From contig NZ_MSDV01000075.1 in assembly GCF_001931485.1 (NCBI RefSeq), positions 124,001 to 188,000 of the forward strand: a stretch of DNA of 64,000 nucleotides. Reading direction: 5' to 3'. This DNA comes from Burkholderia sp. SRS-W-2-2016. GTDB taxonomy: Bacteria; Pseudomonadota; Gammaproteobacteria; Burkholderiales; Burkholderiaceae. The notes below the pieces were generated by a model. It saw only the letters and a list, made by a program, of their open reading frames with translations. It was not told the DNA's origin and did not search any database. Shown here in pieces: positions 34,871 through 43,834 of this stretch. The number at the start of each line of letters is the position of its first letter. Position 1 is the first letter of the stretch. A program made the position numbers and the translations under genes.

Positions 34871-35425
34871 ATGTTGACCCGCTCCGCCCGAGTTCCCGGC
34901 ACGAGCACGCGCGCCGCGCGCGCGTCACTGAAGTGGCGCCGTGCAGCGCTGATCTGCGTGAGCGCATTGATGTTGAGCGCGTGCGCGCAACCGTGGCAGC
35001 AATTCCAGGCGGGGCAGGATCAGTCGACGATCATCGCCCGCATGGGTCAGCCGCGCGAAGTGTATGACCTGCCGGGCGGCGGGCGCCGCCTGATGTGGCC
35101 GACCCAGCCGATGGGCACGACCACCGTGGCCGCCGATATCGATGCGTCCGGCAAGATCGTCAACGTGCGTCAGGTGTTGCAGCTGAGCGAATTCAATCGC
35201 GCGGAAATCGGCAAATGGACCCGCGACGACGTGCTGATCAATTTCGGCCGTCCGGTGGAAACCGTGTTTTTCCGTCGGTCGCAACGCGAAGTCTGGTCGT
35301 ACCGCTACATCGAAAACAACATCACTCCGCTGCTGTTCAATTTCTCGTTCGACACCAACGGCGTATTGCGCGAAACGCTGCGCACGCCCGATCCGTTGCG
35401 CGACCGCGACTTCCGGCGCTTCTGA
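34871..35425 (+). CDS. Outer-membrane lipoprotein, SmpA/OmlA-like
   Basis: This 184-residue protein has a long basic N-terminal region followed by a lipoprotein signal ending ALMLSAC, giving an acylated Cys near residue 41. The mature part has two similar SmpA/BamE-type repeats: one around IIARMGQPREVYDLPGGGRR, the other around VLINFGRPVETVFFRRSQRE with a WSYRY strand. Proteins of this fold act as small periplasmic lipoproteins in envelope assembly. GGAG sits six bases before ATG 34871, the preferred start. A perfect hairpin follows at 35443. Confidence 0.7.
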   Translation: MLTRSARVPGTSTRAARASLKWRRAALICVSALMLSACAQPWQQFQAGQDQSTIIARMGQPREVYDLPGGGRRLMWPTQPMGTTTVAADIDASGKIVNVRQVLQLSEFNRAEIGKWTRDDVLINFGRPVETVFFRRSQREVWSYRYIENNITPLLFNFSFDTNGVLRETLRTPDPLRDRDFRRF

Positions 35426-35442
35426 GCGTGCCTGCCAGCGCA

Positions 35443-35480
35443 GCGGCACGACCGAACTGCGCGACCCGCGGTCGTGCCGC
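35443..35480. terminator. Perfect 12-bp stem hairpin between convergent genes
   Basis: GCGGCACGACCG (35443-35454) and CGGTCGTGCCGC (35469-35480), loop 14 bases, lie between the SmpA-like lipoprotein gene and the convergent phospholipase-D-like gene. Confidence 0.6.
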
Positions 35481-35494
35481 CCCCAACCTGACCG

Positions 35495-37096
35495 CTATAG
35501 CAGCGACTCGATCGGCATGATCGACAGCATCCACACCCCGAGCCGCGCATACCACGTCGTATTCGGTTCGGCGTCGTGACGGATTTCGACGTCGCCGTTG
35601 CGCTCGATCCAGTACAGCTTGCCGTTTTCGTCGAGATGTACCGAGTACGCGACCGTCGGCAGCAGCGCGAGGAACTTGCGGTCGACCTGGGTCGCAAGGT
35701 CGGGGCTGTCGATCACCAGACCCAGCTCGGTATTCAGATGCTTGGAGCGCGGATCGAAATTGAACGAGCCGACGAACACCCGCTGCGAGTCGACCACGAA
35801 GGTCTTCGCATGCAGGCTCGAGCCGGAACTGCCGAACGGTCCCGGCGACTGCTCCTTCTTGTGCGCGCTGCCCGGCACGCGCCGCAGTTCGTACAGGTGC
35901 ACGCCGCTTTGCAGCAGCTCGACGCGCCGCTTCATATAGCCGGAGTGCACGGCGGCCACGTCGGTCGCTTCGAGCGCATTGGTCAGCACGCGCACGTCGA
36001 CGCCGTGCGCGGCGAGGTCGGTCAGATACTGCGTGCCGGCGCTCGCCGGCACGAAATACGGCGATACCAGGTCGACTTCCTTGTGCGGGTCGCCGAGCAC
36101 CTCGCGCATCTGGGGCCCAATCAATGCTTCGGGCGGCGCGTTGTTGAGACCCTTTGCGGGGTCGTCGCTGATCATCTCCGTTTTGGCCCAATCGAACGGC
36201 AACTGCCGGTCGAGCATTTTCTGCACGACGTGCGGACCGCGCAGCGCTTCCCGGTACTCGGCCGCCGCCGGGTCCTCGCCGATCGCCTGCGCCTTGCGTT
36301 CGAGTTCCGCCAGCAGTCCGACGCCCTGGTGCGGGACGATCCGCTCGACCGGATAGGCCGACGCGCTCGTCCAGTAGCGATCGAAGTCACGCGATACATC
36401 GGTGGCCGCCGGCCCGACCGCGAGCACGTCGAGGTCCGCGAACACGACGCCGTCGGTCGCATCGAAATACTCGTCGCCGATGTTGCGGCCGCCGAGAATC
36501 GTCGCGGTGCCGTCGGCGGTCAGCGACTTGTTGTGCATGCGCCGGTTCGCGCGCGGGAAGTCGGTCAGGAAGCCGACGAACTTCGGATTGCGCACGACGA
36601 ACGGATTGAACAGCCGCACTTCGATGTTCGGATGCGCGTCGAGCGCCGCGAGCGTCGGGTCGAGCGCGGACGGAATCCCCAGATCGTCGAGCAGCAGCCG
36701 CACCCGCACACCGCGATCGGCGGCTTCGTGCAGCTGTTCGAGCAGCAGCGTGCCGGTCAGATCGTTGCGCCAGATGTAGTACTGAATATCGATCGTGCGC
36801 TGCGCCGAGCGGATCAGGTCCATGCGCGCGGCGAACGCGACATGCGCATCCGACAGCGGATAGATGCCGGCGAGGCCCGCATGCGTGGCCAGCTGGGGGG
36901 CGACCGCGCGGCCCAGATCGGTGCTGGCGGCCACCGCGGGCGTCAGCGCGTGCGATTCAGGACGGCTTTCGAGCGACGGCAGCGCGCAGCCGCCCACGAG
37001 GCTCGCGCACAGCAGCGCGACGAGGACCGGCCGAACTGACAATGCGCCGATGGAGCGGCGTCGCGCGAACGGCAGGGGATGTTTCTGCACTTGCAT
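35495..37096 (-). CDS. Phospholipase-D-superfamily lipoprotein, cardiolipin synthase C-like
   Basis: This 533-residue envelope protein has a lipobox VALLCASLVGGC. Both halves carry an HKD motif: HNKSLTAD followed by GGRNIGDEY, and HAKTFVVD followed by GSFNFDPRS, giving two HxKxxxxD catalytic pairs. This layout and length match ClsC-type cardiolipin synthases and related phosphatidyltransferases that join two phospholipid headgroups. Start ATG 37096 has a weak ribosome site. It converges on the lipoprotein gene and lies near the PLDc_N-like small protein, so both may concern membrane lipids. Confidence 0.85.
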   Translation of the reverse strand: MQVQKHPLPFARRRSIGALSVRPVLVALLCASLVGGCALPSLESRPESHALTPAVAASTDLGRAVAPQLATHAGLAGIYPLSDAHVAFAARMDLIRSAQRTIDIQYYIWRNDLTGTLLLEQLHEAADRGVRVRLLLDDLGIPSALDPTLAALDAHPNIEVRLFNPFVVRNPKFVGFLTDFPRANRRMHNKSLTADGTATILGGRNIGDEYFDATDGVVFADLDVLAVGPAATDVSRDFDRYWTSASAYPVERIVPHQGVGLLAELERKAQAIGEDPAAAEYREALRGPHVVQKMLDRQLPFDWAKTEMISDDPAKGLNNAPPEALIGPQMREVLGDPHKEVDLVSPYFVPASAGTQYLTDLAAHGVDVRVLTNALEATDVAAVHSGYMKRRVELLQSGVHLYELRRVPGSAHKKEQSPGPFGSSGSSLHAKTFVVDSQRVFVGSFNFDPRSKHLNTELGLVIDSPDLATQVDRKFLALLPTVAYSVHLDENGKLYWIERNGDVEIRHDAEPNTTWYARLGVWMLSIMPIESLL

Positions 37097-37365
37097 GGAG
37101 TCGGGAGGTTCCTTTGGTTCGTCGCGAGCCGGGTTGCTTCGACGATCGAAACGTCGCGTAAACAGTGCGCCGGTATCGCCTGTCGGGCCCTTGCATGCCG
37201 CGTTGCAAGGTGCCAGCAGAATACTATGGCCGCAGGCTTACCGGTATCCGCAAACCGCTCTTGTTGGCCAAACCGCTTTATCCGATGATACGGACACGCC
37301 GCGCGAATTCGAACGGGGACCAACCCGGGCTGGCGGCCGTTTAGTCCACTTCGGAGCCGAGTAAC

Positions 37366-38154
37366 GTGAAGATCTCCCGCCTGCTGACTGGTAGCGTGCT
37401 GCTGTTCGTGGTCGGCGCGCTGTTGCAGCTGATCCGGCCGCTCGCGCAAGCGGCCTCCTACCATCACTTCGCCGACCAGCGCTCGCTGGGCCCGCTGCAC
37501 AATGCGGCGGACGTGCTGTCGAATCTGGTGATTCTCGCGGCGGGTCTGCTCGCGATCGGTTGGGTGCGCCGGCATGCGGCACGCCAGCCGCTGCAGTTTC
37601 CGGGCATGGTGGTCGCCGCGTTCGGGCTGGTGCTGACGGCGTTCGGCTCGGCTTACTACCACATGACACCGACCGACGCGACGCTGGTCTGGGACCGCCT
37701 GCCGATGACGATCGTGTTCGCCGGCATTCTCGCGATGTTGTGGACGTCGTGGAGCGGCGAGCGGGTCGGCTGGCCGCAACTGCTGATTCTCGCGGTCGTG
37801 TCGCCTGCGACGGTCGGCTACTGGCTCGTGTTCAACAGCCTGTGGCCGTACGCGATCCTGCAGTTCGGCGGGCTGATGCTGATCGTCGGAATGACGCTGA
37901 CGCGCAAGGTGGAGGGTGTATTCGCGTGGTCGCTGGTGATCGTTTTTTATGGCGTCGCGAAGATTTTTGAAAGCCTCGACTGGCAGATCTGGGAGCTGAC
38001 CCATCACGTGATCGCCGGCCATGCGCTCAAGCACGTGTCGAGCGGTCTCGCCGGTGCGTCGATGATTCTGGTGGCCAACGCGACACCGCGCGCGGCCGCG
38101 GGCAGCGTGTCGCGGCGACCGGCCGGCATCGGTCATTCGGGCTCGCCGCGCTGA
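37366..38154 (+). CDS. Multispanning membrane protein of the ceramidase-like (CREST) type
   Basis: This 262-residue protein has about seven hydrophobic segments. Conserved polar spots are embedded in them: SAYYHMTPTDATLVWDRLPM and, near the end, DWQIWELTHHVIAGHALKH. The Ser/His/Asp arrangement matches the zinc-dependent CREST hydrolases, to which alkaline ceramidases belong. It could hydrolyse a lipid amide in the inner membrane. It is divergent from the cardiolipin synthase-like gene. The stop codon lies inside a terminator hairpin. The assignment is from motif memory, not a search. Confidence 0.6.
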   Translation: MKISRLLTGSVLLFVVGALLQLIRPLAQAASYHHFADQRSLGPLHNAADVLSNLVILAAGLLAIGWVRRHAARQPLQFPGMVVAAFGLVLTAFGSAYYHMTPTDATLVWDRLPMTIVFAGILAMLWTSWSGERVGWPQLLILAVVSPATVGYWLVFNSLWPYAILQFGGLMLIVGMTLTRKVEGVFAWSLVIVFYGVAKIFESLDWQIWELTHHVIAGHALKHVSSGLAGASMILVANATPRAAAGSVSRRPAGIGHSGSPR

Positions 38155-38170
38155 AACGCGCGGCGAGCCC
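38139..38170. terminator. Terminator hairpin overlapping the stop codon
   Basis: GGGCTCGCCGCG (38139-38150) and CGCGGCGAGCCC (38159-38170), loop 8 bases, pair around the TGA at 38152-38154 and are followed by CTCCCTTC. It serves the ceramidase-like gene and the convergent lipoprotein gene. Confidence 0.7.
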
Positions 38171-38196
38171 CTCCCTTCACCCCGCCGTCTTCGAAC

Positions 38197-39453
38197 TCAC
38201 TGCGGTTCGTACCATGAGTAAGTCGCCAGCGTGCTGATCGGCGGCGTACCGATCTGCAGCGTGACGTCGCGCAACGAGGTCAGCTCGATGTTGCGCAGGT
38301 CGCCCATGTAGCGGCGCGAATCGCCGTTGTCGTTGATATAGGCGACCACGTCCCCGGTGATCCCCGCGACGTTGTTGCTCGTCAGCGGCTGACCCCACAG
38401 ATCGAAGAATTGCCCGAGCGTGTAGGTCTTTTCGCTCGGCGCTTCGATATGGATGATGCCGGTGTGGTCGTGCGTGTGCATTTCATAGTTGCAGGACGGC
38501 GGGATGCCGATGTTCTGCGGCAGCGCGAGCCACTGACCGTCCTTGATGATCGCGAGGTGCGCGTGCACGTGGAACAGCACGCTCATGTTCGGCGAGCAGG
38601 TCAGGCCGTCGACCGGCGCGGAGCCGTCGCCGCCCGTCGCGGTGTCGCCGTCGGGCCAGAAGCCGGTGGTGCCGACCGTGCCGCCATAGACGAGCGCGAT
38701 CGGGTTCGGGTCGAACGGCGGCGGATCGGTCCACGCGTAGGTCGGCACCTCGGTGAGCGGCGTGCCGACCATGATCGTGATTTCGGAGTGCGGCGTCAGC
38801 ACGAGACTCGACGGGTCGCCGGTGTATTGCGCGAGCGCGCCGCCGTCGTTCACGTAGATCGCGACCGGCGAGCCGGTCAACCCCGCCACTTCGGACGCGC
38901 TCAGCGTCTCGCCCCAGATCGCGAAGAACTGCCCGAGCGTGTACGACGCGCCGGTCGTCGAGTCGATGTGGATCTTGCCGCTCGCATCGACCGTGTGGAT
39001 CGGATACGCGCAGCCGGTCGGCGCAGCCATCGTCGGGTCGACGGTGCCGATCTTGGTCGGCAGCGACAGCAGTTTGCCGTTCTGATAGATCGACAGATGT
39101 GCGTACGTGTAAGCGGTGCTGCGCAGCCCGCAGGTCAGGCCGCTGACCGGCGCGCCGGTGCCGCCCGATGCGCTCACGCCGTCGGGCCAGTTGGCGTCGC
39201 CGAGCGTGGTGCCGTCGAGGATCGGCGTCGCGGCCGCGAGCGTCGGCGTGGTAGCGGTCGCGCCCGAGGCCGGTGTCGGACTCGATGCCGGTGTTGGACT
39301 TGAGGCCGGAGTGGGACTCGATGCGGGCGTCGCGCCCGCCGCACCGTTTGCACCAGTGTCGCCCGGGGAGCTGCCGCCACCGCCGCCACCGCAACCGGCA
39401 ATCATTAATACCAGACCCACTGCGACGAATCGCGACCCTAGCCGTTCCAGCAT
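38197..39453 (-). CDS. Lipoprotein with two copies of an unnamed His-containing domain
   Basis: This 418-residue secreted lipoprotein begins with a signal ending LVLMIAGC, then a Gly tract and an SPTPAS repeat linker (four units). The rest is a tandem duplication of about 130 residues. Each copy has AHL, then a Cys, then IHT...GKIHI or similar, then YTLGQFF..WG, then a VAG(L/I)TG block and a TYxW end. Copy 2 has the metal-site-like HVHAHL and HTHDHTGIIHIE, while in copy 1 the same spots read YTYAHL and HTVDASGKIHID, so several His are lost. The family is one I cannot name; copy 2 may bind a metal. Confidence 0.7.
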   Translation of the reverse strand: MLERLGSRFVAVGLVLMIAGCGGGGGGSSPGDTGANGAAGATPASSPTPASSPTPASSPTPASGATATTPTLAAATPILDGTTLGDANWPDGVSASGGTGAPVSGLTCGLRSTAYTYAHLSIYQNGKLLSLPTKIGTVDPTMAAPTGCAYPIHTVDASGKIHIDSTTGASYTLGQFFAIWGETLSASEVAGLTGSPVAIYVNDGGALAQYTGDPSSLVLTPHSEITIMVGTPLTEVPTYAWTDPPPFDPNPIALVYGGTVGTTGFWPDGDTATGGDGSAPVDGLTCSPNMSVLFHVHAHLAIIKDGQWLALPQNIGIPPSCNYEMHTHDHTGIIHIEAPSEKTYTLGQFFDLWGQPLTSNNVAGITGDVVAYINDNGDSRRYMGDLRNIELTSLRDVTLQIGTPPISTLATYSWYEPQ

Positions 39454-39865
39454 CTCGTACTCCGTGCCGTGATTGAGAGCTACGTGCTGGCGGATCTCAG
39501 GTGCAGATACCGCACTGCTACGTCCACGCGGTTTTCATCGTGTGAAACGAACGGCAATACAATGCCGCCGCGCGGCGCAGGCAGTGGCGCCGTTCGTCCC
39601 AGACCGGATGAAACCCTTTTATTGAGCGTAGCAGAAGCATCTCGTAAGCGGTCCCGGTGAATCACGACACTTTGCGACTTTCTGATGGCGCATTTTGGGG
39701 TGTCCGAAACTCATTTGCCGCTCGAAGTGACCGGCGCGATCTGGCGCGCATTTTCTGGGATAGGTCATCGTTATGTGCGAAGATCGGTGCTGTCCGCCCG
39801 GCGCCGCTGGCTGCGCGGCGCGCCCCCGAGGCGAATTTGTTCGCGGATTCATGGAGCACCGACCG
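39454..39865. other. 410-bp spacer, divergent, no gene seen
   Basis: This divergent spacer between the duplicated lipoprotein and the AI-2E-type permease has no frame with convincing ribosome site and composition. No clear repeats were seen. Confidence 0.4.
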
Positions 39866-40939
39866 ATGACCGACCGATTGCAGGCGTCCGTATACGTAGT
39901 AGTGCTGCTGCTGATTGTGGGGTGGCTGCTGTTCATCGGGCGCGTGGTGTTCGTACCGATCGTGTTCGGCGCGATCGCGGTCTATGTGATCGTCGATTTC
40001 ACGCGGCTGCTCGCGCGGATTCCGGGGATCGGCAAACGGATGCCGGTGCAGTTGCGCTATGGGTTGTCGATCTTCCTGATCGCCGCCGCGATCTTCTTCG
40101 CGGTCGACATGCTGGTCGCGAACTATGACGCGCTCGTCGCGCTCGCGCCGCGTTACCAGGATTCGGTGCTCGCGATGATCCAGAAGATCGCGACGCTGCT
40201 GCATCTGGAGAGCGAGCCGACCTGGGAGTCGCTGCGCCGGAACATCCTCGCGCAGCTGAACATCCAGGCGGTGGTGACGGGGATGCTCGCGTCGCTGTCG
40301 TCGGTGATCATCGATATCTTCGTGGTGCTGCTATATGCGAGCTTTCTGCTGGTCGAGCGCGGCACGTTCAGCGAGAAGCTGACGCGGATGTCCGCGAATT
40401 CGAGCAATGCCGCGCGGATTCGCAGCGTCGTGATCGACATCAACCGCCGGATCGGCGCGTACCTCGCGCTAAAGACCTTTCTCGGCGTCGTGCTCGGCGC
40501 GATCTGCTGGCTCGCGATGCGCAGCGTCGGGCTCGAATTCGCCGGACTGTGGGCGGTGATCACCGCGCTGCTGAACTACGTGCCGTACATCGGCTCGGTG
40601 CTCGCGATCGTGTTCCCGGTGCTGATGTCGGTGCTGCAGTTCGGCGACGTCAACTCGATCCTGATCGTGCTGCTCACGCTGACCGCGATTCACTTCGTCA
40701 TCGGCAACATCCTCGACCCGTACCTGATGGGCAATTCGCTGAACCTGAGCCCGTTTGCGATTCTCGCCAGCATGGCCGTGTGGTCCGCGCTGTGGGGCGT
40801 GCCGGGCGCGTTTCTGGCGGTGCCGATCACGGTCAGCATGACGATCATCTTCTCCGAGTTCGAAATGACGCGGCCGGTCGCGGTGCTGCTGTCGAAGAAC
40901 GGCCGGCTCAGTTACGGCAAGGGCGAGCAGACCGCGTGA
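39866..40939 (+). CDS. AI-2E family (PerM-like) membrane transporter
   Basis: This 357-residue inner-membrane protein has about seven helices plus a long periplasmic or cytosolic segment, and the late block GNILDPYLMGNSLNLSPFAI that is diagnostic of the family. These proteins are thought to move small molecules such as autoinducer-2 or ions; substrates are mostly unknown. GGAG lies nine bases before ATG 39866; ATG 39851 is an alternative with a poorer site. A strong hairpin follows at 40948. It is convergent with the GH28 gene. Confidence 0.85.
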   Translation: MTDRLQASVYVVVLLLIVGWLLFIGRVVFVPIVFGAIAVYVIVDFTRLLARIPGIGKRMPVQLRYGLSIFLIAAAIFFAVDMLVANYDALVALAPRYQDSVLAMIQKIATLLHLESEPTWESLRRNILAQLNIQAVVTGMLASLSSVIIDIFVVLLYASFLLVERGTFSEKLTRMSANSSNAARIRSVVIDINRRIGAYLALKTFLGVVLGAICWLAMRSVGLEFAGLWAVITALLNYVPYIGSVLAIVFPVLMSVLQFGDVNSILIVLLTLTAIHFVIGNILDPYLMGNSLNLSPFAILASMAVWSALWGVPGAFLAVPITVSMTIIFSEFEMTRPVAVLLSKNGRLSYGKGEQTA

Positions 40940-40947
40940 AAACGAAA

Positions 40948-40979
40948 ATGGCCCGCACGGCGGCTGCCGCGCGGGCCAT
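40948..40979. terminator. Bidirectional terminator between permease and GH28 genes
   Basis: ATGGCCCGC (40948-40956) and GCGGGCCAT (40971-40979) enclose a GC-rich loop that can itself pair, preceded by GAAAACGAAA. It lies between convergent genes. Confidence 0.7.
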
Positions 40980-41059
40980 CGAACGAAACACGTCTACTTC
41001 GACGCGTACGGCCTACCCGCTGCCGCACGCCCTCTCAATCAGCGCTGCCGGTTCGGCGC

Positions 41060-43171
41060 TTACTGCGAACCCGCCCACGTCTGGCCGCTCGTCGACGAAT
41101 CGCCGATAGCCGGGAAGTCGACGTACGCGGCGCTGCAATCGACCGCCTTCTTGGCGGACAGCGACTGCGACGCAGAGCCGTTCAGCACCACGCGGTTCGC
41201 GGTCGACGGGAAGATCGGCAGGTTCACGTTGTCGAGCGTCAGATTCGCATCCGATGCGGTGACCGCGACGTTCTCCGGCGAATCCGCGAGCACGTTGGTC
41301 ATCGACAGGCCGAGCGGAATCTGCGCGTGCGTGATGCCGCCCGAGTTCGCCTGGAAGCCCTCGAAGATCGCCGACGTGGTGCCGATGATGTGGATGTTCG
41401 ACAGCGTGATGTCGTGGAAGTCCGGATACAGCGGCGAGGTCGGATTCGACAGCGCCTTGGTGCTGTAGTACGGCGTGAACAACAGCGCCTGGCCGCTATT
41501 GCGGATACAGATGTCGTTGTAGTTGACGTTCGTCACGAGACCGCCGCGCGCCCAGTCGGACTTTATGCGCAGCGCCTGCTCGGAGCCGTCGAACGAATTG
41601 TCGTAGACCTGAACGTTGGTGACGCCCGCATTGGTCTCGCTGCCGACCGACACGCCATGCCCCGCGTAGATATGGTTGTGCGCGATCACGAAACCATACT
41701 TGCGATCGGTCGCGACGTCGCGATTGCCGTCCACGCCATACAGACCCGAACCCGCCGGGCTCGGATTGGCCGAGCCCTTGATCGCGATGTCGTCGTCGCC
41801 GGTGCTGATGTAGTTGTACGCGAACACGACGTTCTTCAGATAGCCGTCGAACGCGATCTTGCCGGCCGACGAGGTCGTGGTGCTGCCGGTCGCGAGCGCC
41901 TGGGTGACCGCCTTCGAGGCCGAACCCGGATCGAACGCGTCGGTGTTCTTCGCGGTATCGATGGTCGGCACCATGCCCAGGTAGTTCGGGTTGCCGTTGC
42001 CCGCCGGATTCGCGGAAGCCGATGCCGACGGCGTCTGCACCTTGACGTTCCACACCGTGAGGCCGTCGACGCCGCTCGGCACGACGTGGAAGTTCGCGCT
42101 GTTGTTCAGCGTGATGCCGTAGAGCGTCAGGTTCTTCGCGTAGTTGAACACCATCATCCGGAAGTTCGACTGCGAGCCGACGCCGGTCGTGCCGTTCTCG
42201 ATCATGTTGCCGAGCCACGCCAGATCCCACCACGTCATATGACGCGACGAGGCTGACGTGTTGACGAAGTTGCCGCCGTCATCGCACGGCGTGCCGGTCG
42301 CTGCCTGCAGACCCTGCGCATAGGCGGCGTAGGTGTTCGTGCAGCTCAGGTCGACGCGCATCAGCGGGTACAGGCTGTTCGAGCTGACGATCTCCGAAGC
42401 CGCGCGGCTGTCGATGCTGCCGCCGCCGACCACCGCCGAATTGACGAGGTAGCTGCCGCCGATCAGCGGCAGACAGTTGCCCGAGCTGCCGGCCTTGGTC
42501 GAGCTGACCGCGGTGTTCGCGCAGTACGGACCGCTTGCTTTCGGCGCGTAGGCCATCACGTCGCGGGTCGCGTAGAGCGTGACGCCGTCGTCGATCCACA
42601 GCGTCACGCCCGAGGGCAGCGTCAGCGGACCGGTGATGAACGCGTTGCCCGCGCCGGTGCTCGACACGACGAGGCGCACCGCGAATTTCTTCGCGCGATA
42701 TTGCGAACCCGCCAGCGTTTGTGCCGACGCGCCCTTGATGTTGACGTTCGGCACCGCTGCCGCGGTTTGCGATGCGGCGGCAGCGGAGTCGGCCGCGTAA
42801 ATGGCGGCGCCGACTTCGGCATCGACGGCTGCGCCGCACGCGTCGAGCGCGGCCTGGATGCGGGTCTGGTCCGGATTCAGGATCGCCGCGGTGGTGCCGT
42901 TGTCGGCTTCGGGTCCGAGCGCGCCGCTCGGTTGACGCACGAGGTTGTTGCTGGCTTCGAGCGTGCTGCAGACCTGATCGCTGGTCGGCAGTTGCGGTGC
43001 CGGCGGCAACGCGGCGTCGCTGGTGGTGGTGCCGACCTTGAACGCAGCGGGTGCCGCGGCAACGGGCGTTGCGCCGCTGTTGTCGTTCGACGCGGCCGGG
43101 GTGTTGTCGCCGCTGCCGCACGCCGCGAGGGTCGCGGCGAGGCAGGTTATGACCGTGAATCTGTAAAGCAT
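41060..43171 (-). CDS. Polygalacturonase-like GH28 lipoprotein
   Basis: This 703-residue secreted enzyme has a lipobox (LAATLAAC), a Ser/Ala/Pro-rich linker with a non-catalytic N-terminal part, and then a right-handed parallel beta-helix. GH28 motifs are present in order: NTDAFDPGS, STGDDDIAIKG, YAGHGVSVGSE and LRIKSD, corresponding to NTD, DD, GHG and RIK, so the catalytic Asp residues are kept. It should cut polygalacturonan of plant pectin, or a relative, at the cell surface. The length exceeds a simple GH28 (about 400-450), due to the N-terminal extension. The upstream operators at 43445-43625 would suit sugar-acid control. Confidence 0.83.
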   Translation of the reverse strand: MLYRFTVITCLAATLAACGSGDNTPAASNDNSGATPVAAAPAAFKVGTTTSDAALPPAPQLPTSDQVCSTLEASNNLVRQPSGALGPEADNGTTAAILNPDQTRIQAALDACGAAVDAEVGAAIYAADSAAAASQTAAAVPNVNIKGASAQTLAGSQYRAKKFAVRLVVSSTGAGNAFITGPLTLPSGVTLWIDDGVTLYATRDVMAYAPKASGPYCANTAVSSTKAGSSGNCLPLIGGSYLVNSAVVGGGSIDSRAASEIVSSNSLYPLMRVDLSCTNTYAAYAQGLQAATGTPCDDGGNFVNTSASSRHMTWWDLAWLGNMIENGTTGVGSQSNFRMMVFNYAKNLTLYGITLNNSANFHVVPSGVDGLTVWNVKVQTPSASASANPAGNGNPNYLGMVPTIDTAKNTDAFDPGSASKAVTQALATGSTTTSSAGKIAFDGYLKNVVFAYNYISTGDDDIAIKGSANPSPAGSGLYGVDGNRDVATDRKYGFVIAHNHIYAGHGVSVGSETNAGVTNVQVYDNSFDGSEQALRIKSDWARGGLVTNVNYNDICIRNSGQALLFTPYYSTKALSNPTSPLYPDFHDITLSNIHIIGTTSAIFEGFQANSGGITHAQIPLGLSMTNVLADSPENVAVTASDANLTLDNVNLPIFPSTANRVVLNGSASQSLSAKKAVDCSAAYVDFPAIGDSSTSGQTWAGSQ

Positions 43172-43834
43172 GGGGTCATCCTTTATTAAAGAATACTAAG
43201 TGTTGAGACGTGTTCCCGCGTTCCGGGCGTGCCGCCGGAAGTCCTGCTTGTTGTTATCCAGGGTGGCGCCGGCTCGGAGCGGCGCTCGACGGTCGCGGCG
43301 ATGGCGCGCGTCGGCCTCGTAAGCGCGGCGCGCGCGATGCTATCTATCGATCAAGGTGGGGTGGGGCGTCGAAGCGGTGCTCGGAGAGGCGAGGCGCGGG
43401 TCTCGTGTGGAGGGGATCTTTGCGCATGCTCGCTCCTTCTTTTGTTATACGACGACGTATAAATTTTATGTGACAACGCAGTTGTCGTACATGCAGTAGT
43501 TACCCCAGCTTACGACCCATTGCTATTTATGCCCAGGATTTAAAACGAATATTCGAGATTGACTGCGATGAAAGCTATTCGATTGTAGATAGTCGGTAAA
43601 TTGTATGTTATACGATGACATATGTTGAAGGGGTGGGCCGGCAATAGGGTAAAGCGGAGGCCCCGGCCTTGGTCTCATCGCTCGGTCGCATGGGCGGATT
43701 AACAAATTGAAAAACTTGCGTGCGGAGGTTGACGCAAAGTTCACTTATGGCCATGCCAGAATGACGGCTGGCGACGCCCAGGGCCAACGGCTGTCGTTCG
43801 AGTGTTCTTCCATCACTAACCAAACCGTCAAGCG
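43172..43834. promoter_or_regulatory. 660-bp spacer with several palindromic boxes
   Basis: No gene is seen here. Boxes are TTATAC-GACGAC-GTATAA (43445-43462), GACAAC-GCA-GTTGTC (43472-43486), and a TATGTTATACGATGACATA stretch around 43603-43622. The inverted repeats near GTTGTC and GTATAA are typical of GntR/FadR-family regulators of uronate use. They lie 270-450 bp upstream of the GH28 start and 200-390 bp before the barrel gene, so they could serve either. The DNA around 43440-43640 is A/T-rich. Confidence 0.5.
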
